Assembly: GCF_002188465.1 (NCBI RefSeq)
Contig: NZ_NINW01000033.1
Location: forward strand, 1-64,000
Length of the DNA: 64,000 nt
Source of the DNA: Pigmentiphaga sp. NML080357
GTDB taxonomy: Bacteria; Pseudomonadota; Gammaproteobacteria; Burkholderiales; Burkholderiaceae_B
Direction of reading: 5' to 3'
Below, in pieces: positions 35,019 through 44,221 of this stretch. A model generated the notes under the pieces. It did no database searches. It saw only the letters and a program-made list of their open reading frames with translations, and was not told where the DNA came from. Position 1 is the stretch's first letter. The number at the start of each line of letters is the position of its first letter. The translations under genes and the position numbers were made by a program.

Positions 35019-35654
35019 ATGAGTAGCGCAGCAATTCTTCATACGCATCGTCACGATGGTGGCGATCATCATGCCCATGGGGGGCATGAGCATCACGATG
35101 ACGGGTCCAAGACCGTATTGGGGTTCTGGATCTATCTGATGAGCGACTTGCTCATCTTTTCGGTGCTGTTCGCGACGTTTGCCGTGCTGTCGGGAGCGAC
35201 CGCGGGCGGGCCTCATGGCAGCGAGCTGTTCGACCTGTCGTTCGTGCTGACCGAGACCATGCTGCTGCTGATCAGCAGCGTGACCTTCGGCATGGCCATG
35301 CTGGCCATGCACGCCGGCCAGCGCAACAAGGTGTTGGGCTGGATGGCCGTCACGTTCCTGTTCGGCGCCGGCTTCATCGCGATGGAAATCTATGAGTTTC
35401 ATCACCTGATCGCCGAGGGCGCCGGCCCGCAGCGCAGCGCCTACCTGTCGGCCTTCTTCACCTTGGTCGGGACCCACGGCCTGCACGTGACCTCGGGCCT
35501 GATCTGGATGGTCGTGATGATGGACATGATCCGGCGCTACGGCCTGGATCCGGTGGTTCGCCGCCGCATGGCCTGCCTGAGCCTGTTCTGGCACTTCCTG
35601 GACCTAGTCTGGATCTGCGTGTTCACCTTCGTCTACCTGATGGGAGCCCTGTAA
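35019..35654 (+). CDS. cyoC: Cytochrome bo3 ubiquinol oxidase subunit III
   Basis: A 211-residue subunit with five TM helices after a His-rich N-terminal segment ([21 protein letters not shown]), then [24 protein letters not shown] and the [12 protein letters not shown] region typical of subunit III. Start is ATG at 35019 ([10 protein letters not shown]); a TTG further upstream is unlikely. It is separated from cyoB by 129 bp containing a hairpin element. Confidence 0.94.
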   Translation: MSSAAILHTHRHDGGDHHAHGGHEHHDDGSKTVLGFWIYLMSDLLIFSVLFATFAVLSGATAGGPHGSELFDLSFVLTETMLLLISSVTFGMAMLAMHAGQRNKVLGWMAVTFLFGAGFIAMEIYEFHHLIAEGAGPQRSAYLSAFFTLVGTHGLHVTSGLIWMVVMMDMIRRYGLDPVVRRRMACLSLFWHFLDLVWICVFTFVYLMGAL

Positions 35655-36004
35655 TGGCGCAACACTCCTCCACGGCCGCCGGCGATCACGGCGCCCACGC
35701 CAGCAGCCACGGCTCGGTCAAGTCGTACATCGTCGGATTCGTCCTCTGCATCGTGCTGACGGCCTTGTCGTTCGGCGTGGCGATGACGGGAATCCTGACC
35801 GGCTTCGCCGCCGTCGCTTCCCTCGTCGTCCTGTGCGTGCTGCAGCTGCTGGTCCAGCTGGTGTTCTTCCTGCACATGGGCACCTCGCCCGAGCAGCGCG
35901 AGAACCTCTCGTCCTTCGTCTTCACGGTGCTCATCATCGCGATCATCGTCGGCGGCTCCGCCTGGGTGCTGCACAACATGAATGCGAACATGATGCCTAT
36001 GTAA
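35654..36004 (+). CDS. cyoD: Cytochrome bo3 ubiquinol oxidase subunit IV
   Basis: Small accessory subunit of 116 residues with three TM helices and the typical GSVKSYIVGFVLCIVLTALSF and QLLVQLVFFLHMG stretches. Overlaps the cyoC stop by one base and ends before a clear intrinsic terminator. cyoE (haem o synthase) does not follow and must be encoded elsewhere. Confidence 0.94.
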   Translation: MAQHSSTAAGDHGAHASSHGSVKSYIVGFVLCIVLTALSFGVAMTGILTGFAAVASLVVLCVLQLLVQLVFFLHMGTSPEQRENLSSFVFTVLIIAIIVGGSAWVLHNMNANMMPM

Positions 36005-36026
36005 GTCCGAGAGATCTTCCCGCAGG

Positions 36027-36053
36027 AATGGCCGCTTACGCGGCCATTTTTTT
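36027..36053 (+). terminator. Intrinsic terminator of cyoABCD
   Basis: AATGGCCGC-TTAC-GCGGCCATT is a perfect 9-bp stem with tetraloop, running into a T-tract that ends at 36053, 23 bp after cyoD. On the minus strand there is no T-tract, so it acts in the plus direction. Confidence 0.9.
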
Positions 36054-36105
36054 GCCTTGGGACGGCCCGAAGGGCCTAGCGTGGGGCATTTTTTCCACCC
36101 GGCGG

Positions 36106-37083
36106 CTATTCCCCTTTGATCCCGAACTCGGCCACGACCCGCCCGTAGAACGCGTACTCATCCCTCACGGCATGCACGGCTTCATCCACACTGCTGCCCG
36201 AGGTCTCCACACCGGCACCGCGCATCTTCTCCTTGACGTCGGGAGCGCGCATGACCTGGCTGATCTCGCGGTTCAGGCGCTCTACCGCGGCCCGCGGCGT
36301 GCCGGCGGGAGCAAAAACCGGAAAGAATACGTTCAGTTCCACGCCCGGGATACCGCTCTCGCTCAATGTCGGCACCCTGGGCAACAGGCCGGATCGCTGC
36401 CGCTCGGCCACGGCAACGGCAATCAATTGCCCGCCGTCTATGTACTGCCCCACGCCGCCCAGCGCTCCGACCGCCAGCTTGATCTGGCCGCTGATCGTGT
36501 CGACTACCGCCGGCATCACGCCCTTGTAGGGAACATGCGTCATCTGCGTGCCCGTGGCCTTCATGAAGAGTTGCCCGGCGATATGCTGCGGCGAGCCATT
36601 GCCGGAGGACGCATATGGCAGGCCCGGATGCTTTTTCAGATAGGCCACCAGCTCTTGTGGCGTCTTCACCCCCAACTGGGGATTCGCGAGAAGGATCACC
36701 GGCGACGAGGCGGTTCGGACGACAGGCATCAAGTCCCGCACCACGTCCACCCCGCCGCCGGCTCCTTTCGGCAGCACGTGCGGGGCTCCCAGCAAGGTAC
36801 TGGGGCTCAGCAACAGCGTATGGCCGTCGGCCTCGGCACGGGCTACCGAGGCGGCGCCGATCAGGCCACTGGCGCCCGGGCGGTTGGTGACGACCACGGG
36901 CTGCCCGAGCGTGGCTGGCAGGCGCTCGGCCAGTATCCTGGCCAGCATGTCAGTGCTCGACCCCGGCGGCACCGTCACCACGATGGTCACGGGTTTGGTC
37001 GGCGCCCAGGATTGCGCGGCAGCGGGCGTCAACTGGGTGAATGCTGCCAGGGCCATGCATACGGTGGCTATCCGTTGTCTCAT
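36106..37083 (-). CDS. Bug family tripartite tricarboxylate receptor (periplasmic)
   Basis: Periplasmic solute-binding protein of 325 residues (signal peptide to about 24, AAAQS). It has Bug hallmarks: PTKPVTIVVTVPPGSSTDMLARILAERL, VVVTNRPGASGLIGA and the central ...YASSGNGSPQHIAGQLF...THVPYKG. Binds carboxylated small molecules for a TctAB-type transporter or as sensor. It is last in a minus-strand group (LysR, ALDH, Bug) and has no TctA/TctB genes nearby. Ligand unknown. Confidence 0.9.
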   Translation of the reverse strand: MRQRIATVCMALAAFTQLTPAAAQSWAPTKPVTIVVTVPPGSSTDMLARILAERLPATLGQPVVVTNRPGASGLIGAASVARAEADGHTLLLSPSTLLGAPHVLPKGAGGGVDVVRDLMPVVRTASSPVILLANPQLGVKTPQELVAYLKKHPGLPYASSGNGSPQHIAGQLFMKATGTQMTHVPYKGVMPAVVDTISGQIKLAVGALGGVGQYIDGGQLIAVAVAERQRSGLLPRVPTLSESGIPGVELNVFFPVFAPAGTPRAAVERLNREISQVMRAPDVKEKMRGAGVETSGSSVDEAVHAVRDEYAFYGRVVAEFGIKGE

Positions 37084-37119
37084 ATCCTTATCCTTGTGTG
37101 CCGGCCGCGCCGGACTGAA

Positions 37120-38577
37120 TCAGTAAGTGATGTTGATGTTCTTGCCCTGCGTGTAGGAGAGCAGCTCTTCGATGGACTCGTCGCGCCCGATGCCGGACTG
37201 CTTGTAGCCGCCGTAGCTGGTGCCCAGGAAATGTGGCCCGGCGTTGTTCACCCAGATGAAGCCCGCCTGGATACGGCTGGCGGCGCGGTGTGCGTTCGCC
37301 AGGTCGCGTGTAAAGACAGCGCCGGTCAAGCCGTATTCCACCGCGTTGACCTGGGCCAGCATCGTTTCCTCGTCGCTCCATTTGATGACGGACAGGACGG
37401 GGCCGAAGATCTCCTCGTTGGCGAGGCGCATTTTGGCGGTCACATCGGTGAACACCGTGGGTTCGATGAAAAAACCCTTGCTCAGCGCCGGGTCGTCCGG
37501 CCGTTTGCCGCCATATGCCAGCGTCGCGCCTTCGCTCAGCCCCAAGTCGATGTACTTCATGATCTTGTCGAACTGGGCGCGCGAAACGATGGCGCCCATG
37601 GTCGTGGCGGGATCAGTGGGCAATCCGGGGCGATAGTGGCGTATCTTGTCCAGCACTCGCGCCACCACCTCGTCATGAACCGACTCATGGACGAACAGGC
37701 GGGAAGTCGATCCGCACGATTGCCCGCTCCAGGTGAAGTTCATGCCATGGACGGCGCCATGACTCGCGCGCTCGAGATCGGCATCGGGATAGATGATGCA
37801 GGCGTTTTTGCCGCCGAGCTCCAGTGTGATGCGCTTGAGGCGGTCCGCGCCGGCCCTGGCCACCGCACGGCCGGTCGCCACGCTCCCGATCAGCGACACG
37901 AAGGGGACGTCCGGGTGGGCCGACAAGGCCGCCCCGCACTCCGTTCCGCCGCTCACCACGTTCAGCACGCCGGGAGGCAGGATCCCGTCGATCAACTCCA
38001 TCCAGCGATAAGCCGACAGCGGCGCCTGAACCGGGGGTTTCATCACGACGGTATTGCCGGCCGCCAGCGGCGCGGCGCTCTTGGCCGCCGTAAACATCAG
38101 CGGATGGTTGTAGGCCACGATGCGGCCGACGACCCCATAAGGTTCGCGTACCGACAGGTTCACGACTCCCTCCCCCATGGGAATGGTATCGCCCTTGATC
38201 TCAGTGACCAGTCCAGCGAAGAAATCGAATTGGGCGGCCGCCGCGAGCGCGTCCCGCGTCATCTCCGCCACGGGATTGCCGCAGTTGGCTGCATCGAGCA
38301 GCGCCAGCTCGGTCGCATGGCCCCGCAGTACCGTGGCCACCTTGCGCATCAGCGCCGCGCGCTCCGCGGGCCTGGTTCGGCTCCATTCCGCGAAAGCGGC
38401 TTGCGCTGCTTGCACGGCGGCATCCACGTCCGCCGCATTGGCGTCCGCGCAGGGGCCCAGGCATTCGCCGGTAGCGGGATTCCAGGTGTCCACGTAGCCG
38501 CCCTCGGGGGCGTGCCATTGGCCGCCGTAGTAGAGGTCCCGGTGTTCAGGCAGTCGAATGTTTTGCGGTCCAGACAT
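37120..38577 (-). CDS. Aldehyde dehydrogenase (NAD(P)+)
   Basis: Oxidises an aldehyde to its acid; 485 residues, standard length. Marks: VGRIVAYNHPLMFTAAKSAAPLAAGNTVVMKP, LIGSVATGRAV, catalytic Glu in LELGGKNACII and nucleophilic Cys in WSGQSCGSTSRLF, ending EELLSYTQGKNINITY as in betaine-aldehyde-dehydrogenase-like enzymes. Start is ATG at 38577 (MSGPQNIRL). The upstream 238 bp to the LysR gene show no further coding. Together with the Bug protein it suggests catabolism of an aldehyde intermediate. Confidence 0.92.
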   Translation of the reverse strand: MSGPQNIRLPEHRDLYYGGQWHAPEGGYVDTWNPATGECLGPCADANAADVDAAVQAAQAAFAEWSRTRPAERAALMRKVATVLRGHATELALLDAANCGNPVAEMTRDALAAAAQFDFFAGLVTEIKGDTIPMGEGVVNLSVREPYGVVGRIVAYNHPLMFTAAKSAAPLAAGNTVVMKPPVQAPLSAYRWMELIDGILPPGVLNVVSGGTECGAALSAHPDVPFVSLIGSVATGRAVARAGADRLKRITLELGGKNACIIYPDADLERASHGAVHGMNFTWSGQSCGSTSRLFVHESVHDEVVARVLDKIRHYRPGLPTDPATTMGAIVSRAQFDKIMKYIDLGLSEGATLAYGGKRPDDPALSKGFFIEPTVFTDVTAKMRLANEEIFGPVLSVIKWSDEETMLAQVNAVEYGLTGAVFTRDLANAHRAASRIQAGFIWVNNAGPHFLGTSYGGYKQSGIGRDESIEELLSYTQGKNINITY

Positions 38578-38815
38578 ATTCAGGCTTTCCTTGGTTGACG
38601 AAGCGGCACGCGCTGGCCGGACCGTTGCCGCGAAACGGCTGACGGAATGCGGTCCATGGATTCGCGTCCTGGGCGGCGCGGCCACAGCCAAGCATCTTAG
38701 GAATGCATGGGCGCCAGCGTCCAATGGATAGTCCGAATACCGGAAATGGACGATACGGATATTTCGGGAAAGCCCGGGGGGCGGGTTGTCCCCAAGGACG
38801 ACCCGGCATCGTCTC

Positions 38816-39739
38816 TTATTGGCGGCTATCGCAATAGTTCGCGGCAAAACGCTGGCGGAACCACCGGTTGCCGGGATCGTGATGCATGCGGTCGTGCCAC
38901 TGCATGTTGAGATCGATAGTGGGCAACTGGAACGGCAGGGGCACGATCCGCAGCGGCTGGCTGTGAATCATCGAGCGGGCCGGGCCATAAGGCGCGGTCA
39001 GCACCAGATCCGACAGCGCCAAAGTCGCCGCCAGACCGCTGGAGTACGAGACACTCAGCGCGACCCGCCGCCTGACGCCCTGGCCGGCGAACTGGGTCTC
39101 GAGCAGTTGGTCGAGCGAAGCATGAATGGACGCAGCCGGCCGATAACTCACGTGCGCGGCGGAGAGATATTGCTCCGGCGTCATCGCTTCTCCGATCGTC
39201 GGATGTTCGCGGCTGATCACGCAGACCCAGTGCTCGACGAAAAGCGACTGCCGATGGAAATCGGCGCCCAGATCGGGCAGGAACCCCACGGCCAGGTCGA
39301 GCTCCCCCGAAGCCATCGCCTCCTTGGCTTCTCGCACGGGCAGCGAAACCCCTGCCAGATCCACATGAGGAGCCTCCCTTCGCAGCAAGGCGACGAATGT
39401 CGGCAGATGGGCCTGCTGCGCGATATCGCTCAAGAGAATGCGAAAAGTCCGGCGTGCCTGCGCGGGATCGAAAACCCGGCTGCGCTCGATCGCCTGGCGG
39501 AGGCGATCGAGTGCCTCGCCTACCTCGTCGGCGATCTCCAATGCCAGCCCGGTCGGCTGCATGCCTGTCGGCGTGCGCACGAACAGCTTGTCGCCGAAGG
39601 CCTCGCGCAGGCGCTGCAGAGAGTTGCTGGTGGCCGATTGGGACAACCCCACGCGCTCCCCCGCCAAGGTCACGCTGCGCGTACGCATCAAGGCGTCGAA
39701 GATCAGGAGCAGATTGAGATCGAGTTTGTTCAACTGCAT
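38816..39739 (-). CDS. LysR-family regulator (NodD/PcpR-like group)
   Basis: A 307-residue LysR protein starting MQLNKLDLNLLLIFDALMRTRSVTLAGERVGLSQSATSNSLQRLRE, the group with NodD, SyrM and PcpR. Substrate-binding domain from about residue 92. It lies upstream of the ALDH-Bug pair on the same strand and downstream of the sulfatase gene; it probably controls one or both. Start taken at 39739; the upstream in-frame codons are Arg/Ser-rich. Confidence 0.88.
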   Translation of the reverse strand: MQLNKLDLNLLLIFDALMRTRSVTLAGERVGLSQSATSNSLQRLREAFGDKLFVRTPTGMQPTGLALEIADEVGEALDRLRQAIERSRVFDPAQARRTFRILLSDIAQQAHLPTFVALLRREAPHVDLAGVSLPVREAKEAMASGELDLAVGFLPDLGADFHRQSLFVEHWVCVISREHPTIGEAMTPEQYLSAAHVSYRPAASIHASLDQLLETQFAGQGVRRRVALSVSYSSGLAATLALSDLVLTAPYGPARSMIHSQPLRIVPLPFQLPTIDLNMQWHDRMHHDPGNRWFRQRFAANYCDSRQ

Positions 39740-39800
39740 GAGGTCCCCCGTGGCACCGTACGGCCCCGGAGGAAGCGCCGGCCTCGGCCGGCGCAGCCGG

Positions 39801-41102
39801 TCAGCGGCTCGGCATGTCCTTTTCGGTATAGACGAGCTCGCTGTTTGCCTCTGACGGGATGGGGCCGAAAATGGCATTCCAGCGATCATACCGTGCACGC
39901 ATCCCAGCCAGCTTCTCGGGATGGCGGCGCGCCAGATTGGCGCGTTCGCGCTCGTCCACCGACAAGTCGAACAAATACTCGTTGTCCTCGATCGCCAGGT
40001 ATTTCCAGTTGCCGTCTCGCATGGCCCGCTGGTTGCGGTATTTCATCCGCCAGTACATCTCTCGTGGAAAGGTCAGGGCCGGATCGCGCAGCACCGGCAG
40101 CATCGACACCCCGTCCAGCGGAAAGTCCGTATGGGCAGGCACACCCGCCGCATCGAGCATCGTCGCTGTCCAATCCATGGTCATGCAATGCTGCGCTGAA
40201 ACGGCTCCCGGGGCGATCTTGCTGCCCCATTGCACGATGTAAGGCACGCGGATCCCGCCTTCGGTCAGGTCCATTTTCCCGCCCACGAGCGGCCACGAAT
40301 CGGAGAACCGTTCGCCGCCATTGTCACTGGTGAAGATGACCATGGTGTCGTCGGCCAGCCCGAGCTCGTCCAAGCGCTGCAGGACCCGTCCGCAACCTTC
40401 GTCCAGGGCCTTGATCATTTCGGCGTAGACGTGGATGGAGCCGCCGTCCAGGTGCCGGATATCCTTGTCGGTCTCGGGGCTGGAGCGGCCCTGCTCGCGC
40501 GTCTCCCACGGCCAGTGCGGCGCGGTGTAGTGCAGGCTGAGAAGAAAGGGCTGGCGGTCTTCGGCGCGTGTCCGCAGGTAGGCCTCGGCCTCGTCGGTCA
40601 GCAGGTCGGTCAGATAGTGGCCGTCGTAGTTGACCGGCTCGCCATTGCGCACGAGATCGTGCTTGCCCATGCGGTCCACGTGGCTGAAATAGCTGACGCC
40701 GCCCGACAAAGGACCGATGTGATACTCGTATCCGCTCTTCTGCGGGCCAAAGTGAGGCGGGTAGCCCAGGTGCCACTTGCCGATCAGCGCGGTGCGGTAG
40801 CCATGGTCGCGCAGCAGCGAGGGCAAGGTAGGATGCGCCGGCGGCAGGCCGATTTCCGTGCTGCCGCGAAACTTGCCGGTCATGGGCTCTTCGGCGGCGC
40901 CGCGCAGGCGGTATTGGTAGCGGCCGGTAATCAGGCCGAACCGGGTGGGCGAACACACGGGCGAGTTGGAATAGCCCTGGGTGAAGCGGATGCCGCGCGC
41001 GGCCATGCGGTCCAGATGGGGCGATACCGGCTGGCGCCCGCCATAGCACCCCAGGTCGGCATAGCCGAGGTCGTCGGCCAGGATGAAGATGAAATTGGTC
41101 AT
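39801..41102 (-). CDS. Sulfatase (formylglycine-dependent)
   Basis: Type I sulfatase of 433 residues that hydrolyses a sulfate ester. The metal-binding N-terminus is FIFILADDLGYADLGCYGG; the maturation motif is C50-S-P-T-R in NSPVCSPTRFGLITGRYQYR, where Cys50 becomes formylglycine; GKWHLG and FTSDNGGE complete the active site. No signal peptide is seen, so it may be cytoplasmic. A GTG at 41123 would add seven residues. It follows the second Bug gene (gap 25 bp), an uncommon pairing that suggests import then desulfation of a sulfated compound. Confidence 0.9.
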   Translation of the reverse strand: MTNFIFILADDLGYADLGCYGGRQPVSPHLDRMAARGIRFTQGYSNSPVCSPTRFGLITGRYQYRLRGAAEEPMTGKFRGSTEIGLPPAHPTLPSLLRDHGYRTALIGKWHLGYPPHFGPQKSGYEYHIGPLSGGVSYFSHVDRMGKHDLVRNGEPVNYDGHYLTDLLTDEAEAYLRTRAEDRQPFLLSLHYTAPHWPWETREQGRSSPETDKDIRHLDGGSIHVYAEMIKALDEGCGRVLQRLDELGLADDTMVIFTSDNGGERFSDSWPLVGGKMDLTEGGIRVPYIVQWGSKIAPGAVSAQHCMTMDWTATMLDAAGVPAHTDFPLDGVSMLPVLRDPALTFPREMYWRMKYRNQRAMRDGNWKYLAIEDNEYLFDLSVDERERANLARRHPEKLAGMRARYDRWNAIFGPIPSEANSELVYTEKDMPSR

Positions 41103-41127
41103 ACGAACTGGTCTTTTTCCCACGTGA

Positions 41128-42096
41128 TCAGTCGACGGTCATGCCGGCCGACTTGATGATTTTCGCGTAGCGCGCCCGCACTTCGGCCAGCTCCTTGGCT
41201 GCCGCCTCGCCGTCCCGCGTCTCCAGCGTAAAGTCCATGGCGCGCAGCCGCTGCTGCACGTCGGGCTGCGCCAGGACCTGCTGGATGGCCTTGCGCAGCG
41301 CCTGCACGACGGCATCCGGCGTCTGCGACGGTACCATCGCAAGATACAACACATCCTGCTTGACGTCGGGGTATCCCAGTTCCGCGGTGGTCGGCACGGA
41401 AGGCAGCAGCGGCGAGCGCTGGCTGCCGGTCACCGCCAGCGCCTTGAGCGTGCCCACGTTCACGTGCTGCAACAGCCCCGGCGTGGCCAGCGCCGCCGCC
41501 TGCACCTCGCCCGACACGAGCGCGAGGACGGCGGGCGCATTGCCGCGGTACGGGATGTGGTTGATCTTCATGCCGGTCGCCTGCGACAACATGCTCAGGC
41601 TCAGGTGGCCGGGCGAGCCGTTGCCGGCGGAACTGAAGGTGATCGGGTCCTTGTGGCCGCGTTCGACCAGGCCCTTGAGCGTGTCGGCCTTGGCCGAGGG
41701 GTGGGCGGCGATCAGCATGCCCGAGGAAGCCAGCCGCATCACCGGTTTCAATTGATCGAGCCCGAACCCCAGCGACGAATAGAGGCTGGGATTGACGGTA
41801 AAGGTCGAGTCCAGCCCGATCAGGACGGTGTAGCCGTCCGGCGCCGCGTTGGCCACGGCGGCGGCGCCGATGTTGCCGCCGCTGCCCGTCTTGTTCTCGA
41901 CCACGAAAGGCTGCTTGAAAATGGCGTTCAGGCGCTCGGCCATCATGCGCGCCATGATGTCGAGCGGGCCGCCGGCCGTGAAATTGACGACGAAACGCAC
42001 CGGCTTGTCCGGATAAGCCGCCTGGGCCGTGGCCGCGCCGGACGCCACGGACAATGCAAACGCCACGCCGAGTGCGCGGACCATGGTTTTCAGCAT
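41128..42096 (-). CDS. Bug family tripartite tricarboxylate receptor (periplasmic)
   Basis: Second Bug protein, 322 residues, signal peptide to about 25 (ATAQAA). Family stretches YPDKPVRFVVNFTAGGPLDIMARMMAERL, VVENKTGSGGNIGAAAVA and FSSAGNGSPGHLSLSML...HIPYRGNAPAV are clear. It is the first gene of a minus-strand pair with the sulfatase and is divergent from a LysR gene with 124 bp between starts, so expression is probably LysR-controlled. Confidence 0.9.
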   Translation of the reverse strand: MLKTMVRALGVAFALSVASGAATAQAAYPDKPVRFVVNFTAGGPLDIMARMMAERLNAIFKQPFVVENKTGSGGNIGAAAVANAAPDGYTVLIGLDSTFTVNPSLYSSLGFGLDQLKPVMRLASSGMLIAAHPSAKADTLKGLVERGHKDPITFSSAGNGSPGHLSLSMLSQATGMKINHIPYRGNAPAVLALVSGEVQAAALATPGLLQHVNVGTLKALAVTGSQRSPLLPSVPTTAELGYPDVKQDVLYLAMVPSQTPDAVVQALRKAIQQVLAQPDVQQRLRAMDFTLETRDGEAAAKELAEVRARYAKIIKSAGMTVD

Positions 42097-42188
42097 GTCG
42101 AAACTCCTCCTGGATGTGGAAATGCCGCCCTGTCGGGGACATCCTCTCTGGCCCCATCATAGAAGCGCAGGCGGTAATATTGGTTGAT

Positions 42189-42214
42189 CTTTTCGCAAAT
42201 TAATTGAGAAAAAG
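42189..42214. promoter_or_regulatory. Imperfect AT-rich palindrome before LysR gene
   Basis: CTTTTC and GAAAAAG flank a central AATTAATT in the divergent Bug/LysR region, only 6 bp before the LysR start. It may be the LysR autoregulatory site; the T-rich/A-rich arms could also be simple composition, and an AAGGAAA ribosome binding site overlaps its end. Confidence 0.3.
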
Positions 42215-42220
42215 GAAATC

Positions 42221-43177
42221 ATGCTGCGCGTCCTCGACCCTCGCCTGCGCCTGCGGCACCTGCAGTGTCTGGTTGCCCTGGCCAGCCATCGCAGCGTGCT
42301 GAAGGCCGCCGACGCCCTGGCCCAGACGCCGTCCGCCGTCTCCAAGAGCCTGGCCGAACTGGAGGCCATTACCGGCGAAACCCTGGCGTTGCGGCACCGC
42401 AAGGGGCTGGAGCTCACTCCGGCGGGCCATATCCTGCTGCGCCACGCGGCCCAGGCCATCGGCGCGCTGCGCGACGGCTTCGAGCTGCTGGGCGCGGGCG
42501 AGAAGGCGCCCGAGCACATCCGCATCGGCATTCTTCCCACCGCCGCGGCGACGCTGGTCCCCAACGCGATCCGGCAGATGCAGGCGCGCTATTCCCATCT
42601 GGTCGTGACCGCCCACGGCGGCACCAACGCCGACCTGCTGGTGCGCCTGAAATTGCGGGAGCTGGATCTGGTGATCGGGCGGATCAGCCACCCTTCCGAA
42701 ATGGTGGGCATCTCGTTCGAGCACCTGTACATGGAACCACTGGTCATGGCGGTGCGCCCGGATCATCCCTTGCTGGCCTCCGCCACGCTCGAACCGGCTG
42801 ACGTGCGGGCCTACCCCCTGGTGCTGCCGATGAAGGGCACCTACATCCGGCCGGCCGCGGAGACCTTCCTGCAATCAAGCGGCATCGGCATCCCGCAGCA
42901 ACTGGTGGAAACGCTCTCCTCCACCATGGCGCGGACACTGATGCGCACCGGAGACGCCATATGGTTCGTTCCCTACGGCGTGATCGAGATCGACCTTGAC
43001 CAGGGAGAGGCGCAAGCGCTGCCGGTGGACACCAGCCCCACCTCGGCGGCCGTCGGGCTGACGACGCTGGGCACGGAAGAACTGCCGGAGAGCGTGCGGC
43101 TGTTCATCGACGTCTTGCGCGAGGTGGCCGGCGAGATGCGCAACCGCAACCGGCGCTCGTTGTTCGAACGCCGGTGA
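42221..43177 (+). CDS. LysR-family regulator (PcaQ/GbpR group)
   Basis: A 318-residue LysR protein: LRHLQCLVALASHRSVLKAADALAQTPSAVSKSLAELEAITG HTH, then HRKGLELTPAGHILLRHA and the substrate-binding domain from about 95. The N-terminal part is closest in style to PcaQ/GbpR activators. It is divergent from the Bug-sulfatase pair and convergent with the third Bug gene (10 bp between stops). An AAGGAAA site precedes the ATG. Confidence 0.88.
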   Translation: MLRVLDPRLRLRHLQCLVALASHRSVLKAADALAQTPSAVSKSLAELEAITGETLALRHRKGLELTPAGHILLRHAAQAIGALRDGFELLGAGEKAPEHIRIGILPTAAATLVPNAIRQMQARYSHLVVTAHGGTNADLLVRLKLRELDLVIGRISHPSEMVGISFEHLYMEPLVMAVRPDHPLLASATLEPADVRAYPLVLPMKGTYIRPAAETFLQSSGIGIPQQLVETLSSTMARTLMRTGDAIWFVPYGVIEIDLDQGEAQALPVDTSPTSAAVGLTTLGTEELPESVRLFIDVLREVAGEMRNRNRRSLFERR

Positions 43178-43187
43178 GGCCGCGCGA

Positions 43188-44177
43188 TTAATCGCCCCTG
43201 AATCCGGTTGCCGAAACGATCTTCTTCCAGCGTTCGGCCTCGGCCGCGATCATGCGCCGCGCATCCTCGGCACTGGTGCCCGAAATGCTGAAGCCCGCTT
43301 CCTCCAGCCGCTTGCGCGCCTCCGGCGATTGCACCGCGGCAACCGCCTTCGCATTGAGCCCGGCAACGACGGACTCGGGCGTTCCCGCCGGCACGAACAG
43401 CGCGAACCAGGCCGAGAAGTCGGCCTTGGGATAGCCCGCCTCGGCAAAGGTGGGCACCTCCGGCAACAGCGGCGAACGTTGCGGCGCGGTCGTCGCCAGC
43501 GCGCGCATCTTGCCGCCCTTGACCTGGGCCGTGGCCAGGGCCGTGGACATGAACACCGCATTGACGTCGCCGCTGACCACCGCCGACACCGCATCGCCCG
43601 TGGCCCGGTAGTGAACGGGCTCGATCCGGAATCCGCCCTGCTCGGCGAACATCTCGGCCCCGAAATGGCCCGGCGTGCCCGCCCCGAACGTGCCGAAGTT
43701 GACCTTGTCCCGCGACCGGGCCGCCTTGACGAACTCCGCCACGGACCGTGCCGGCGACTGGTTCGGCACGACAAGAATGAAATCCGTCTTGACCACCTCC
43801 GACACGGGGACGAGTTCGCGCGCCGGGTCGTAGCCCAGCTTGGAAAACGCCGCCGGGGCAATGCTGATGGCGCTCACGTCGGCGACCAGCACGGTGTAGC
43901 CGTCGGGCGGGCTCTTGGCGACGAACTGAGCGGCGATCTGTCCTCCCGCTCCCGCGCGGTTCTCCACGACCATGGGCTGGCCCAACAGGTCGCCGAGCTT
44001 CTGCCCCAGGGTGCGCGCCAGGATGTCGGGCCCCGTGCCCGGCGCGAATCCCACGGCAAGGCGGATGGGGCGCGCGGGATAGGTCTCGGCCGCCGCGGCA
44101 TGGCCGGGCAGCCAGGCGCCCGCCATGGCGGCCATCCAGCCGGCAAACAGGCGGCGCGATAACGATGCGGTATCCAT
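43188..44177 (-). CDS. Bug family tripartite tricarboxylate receptor (periplasmic)
   Basis: Third Bug protein, 329 residues, with a twin-arginine-like start (SRRLFAGWMAA) and signal peptide ending about residue 29 (AAAAE). Family stretches: YPARPIRLAVGFAPGTGPDILARTLGQKL, VVENRAGAGGQIAAQFVA, VNFGTFGAGTPGHFGAEMF. Last gene of the minus-strand acyl-CoA group (ACS-ECH-SDR-Bug), so it probably delivers the acid activated by that synthetase. Confidence 0.9.
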   Translation of the reverse strand: MDTASLSRRLFAGWMAAMAGAWLPGHAAAAETYPARPIRLAVGFAPGTGPDILARTLGQKLGDLLGQPMVVENRAGAGGQIAAQFVAKSPPDGYTVLVADVSAISIAPAAFSKLGYDPARELVPVSEVVKTDFILVVPNQSPARSVAEFVKAARSRDKVNFGTFGAGTPGHFGAEMFAEQGGFRIEPVHYRATGDAVSAVVSGDVNAVFMSTALATAQVKGGKMRALATTAPQRSPLLPEVPTFAEAGYPKADFSAWFALFVPAGTPESVVAGLNAKAVAAVQSPEARKRLEEAGFSISGTSAEDARRMIAAEAERWKKIVSATGFRGD

Positions 44178-44221
44178 GAATGTCGTCTCCTCTCGTAGTC
44201 GATAGCGGTGTTGCGGACGCT

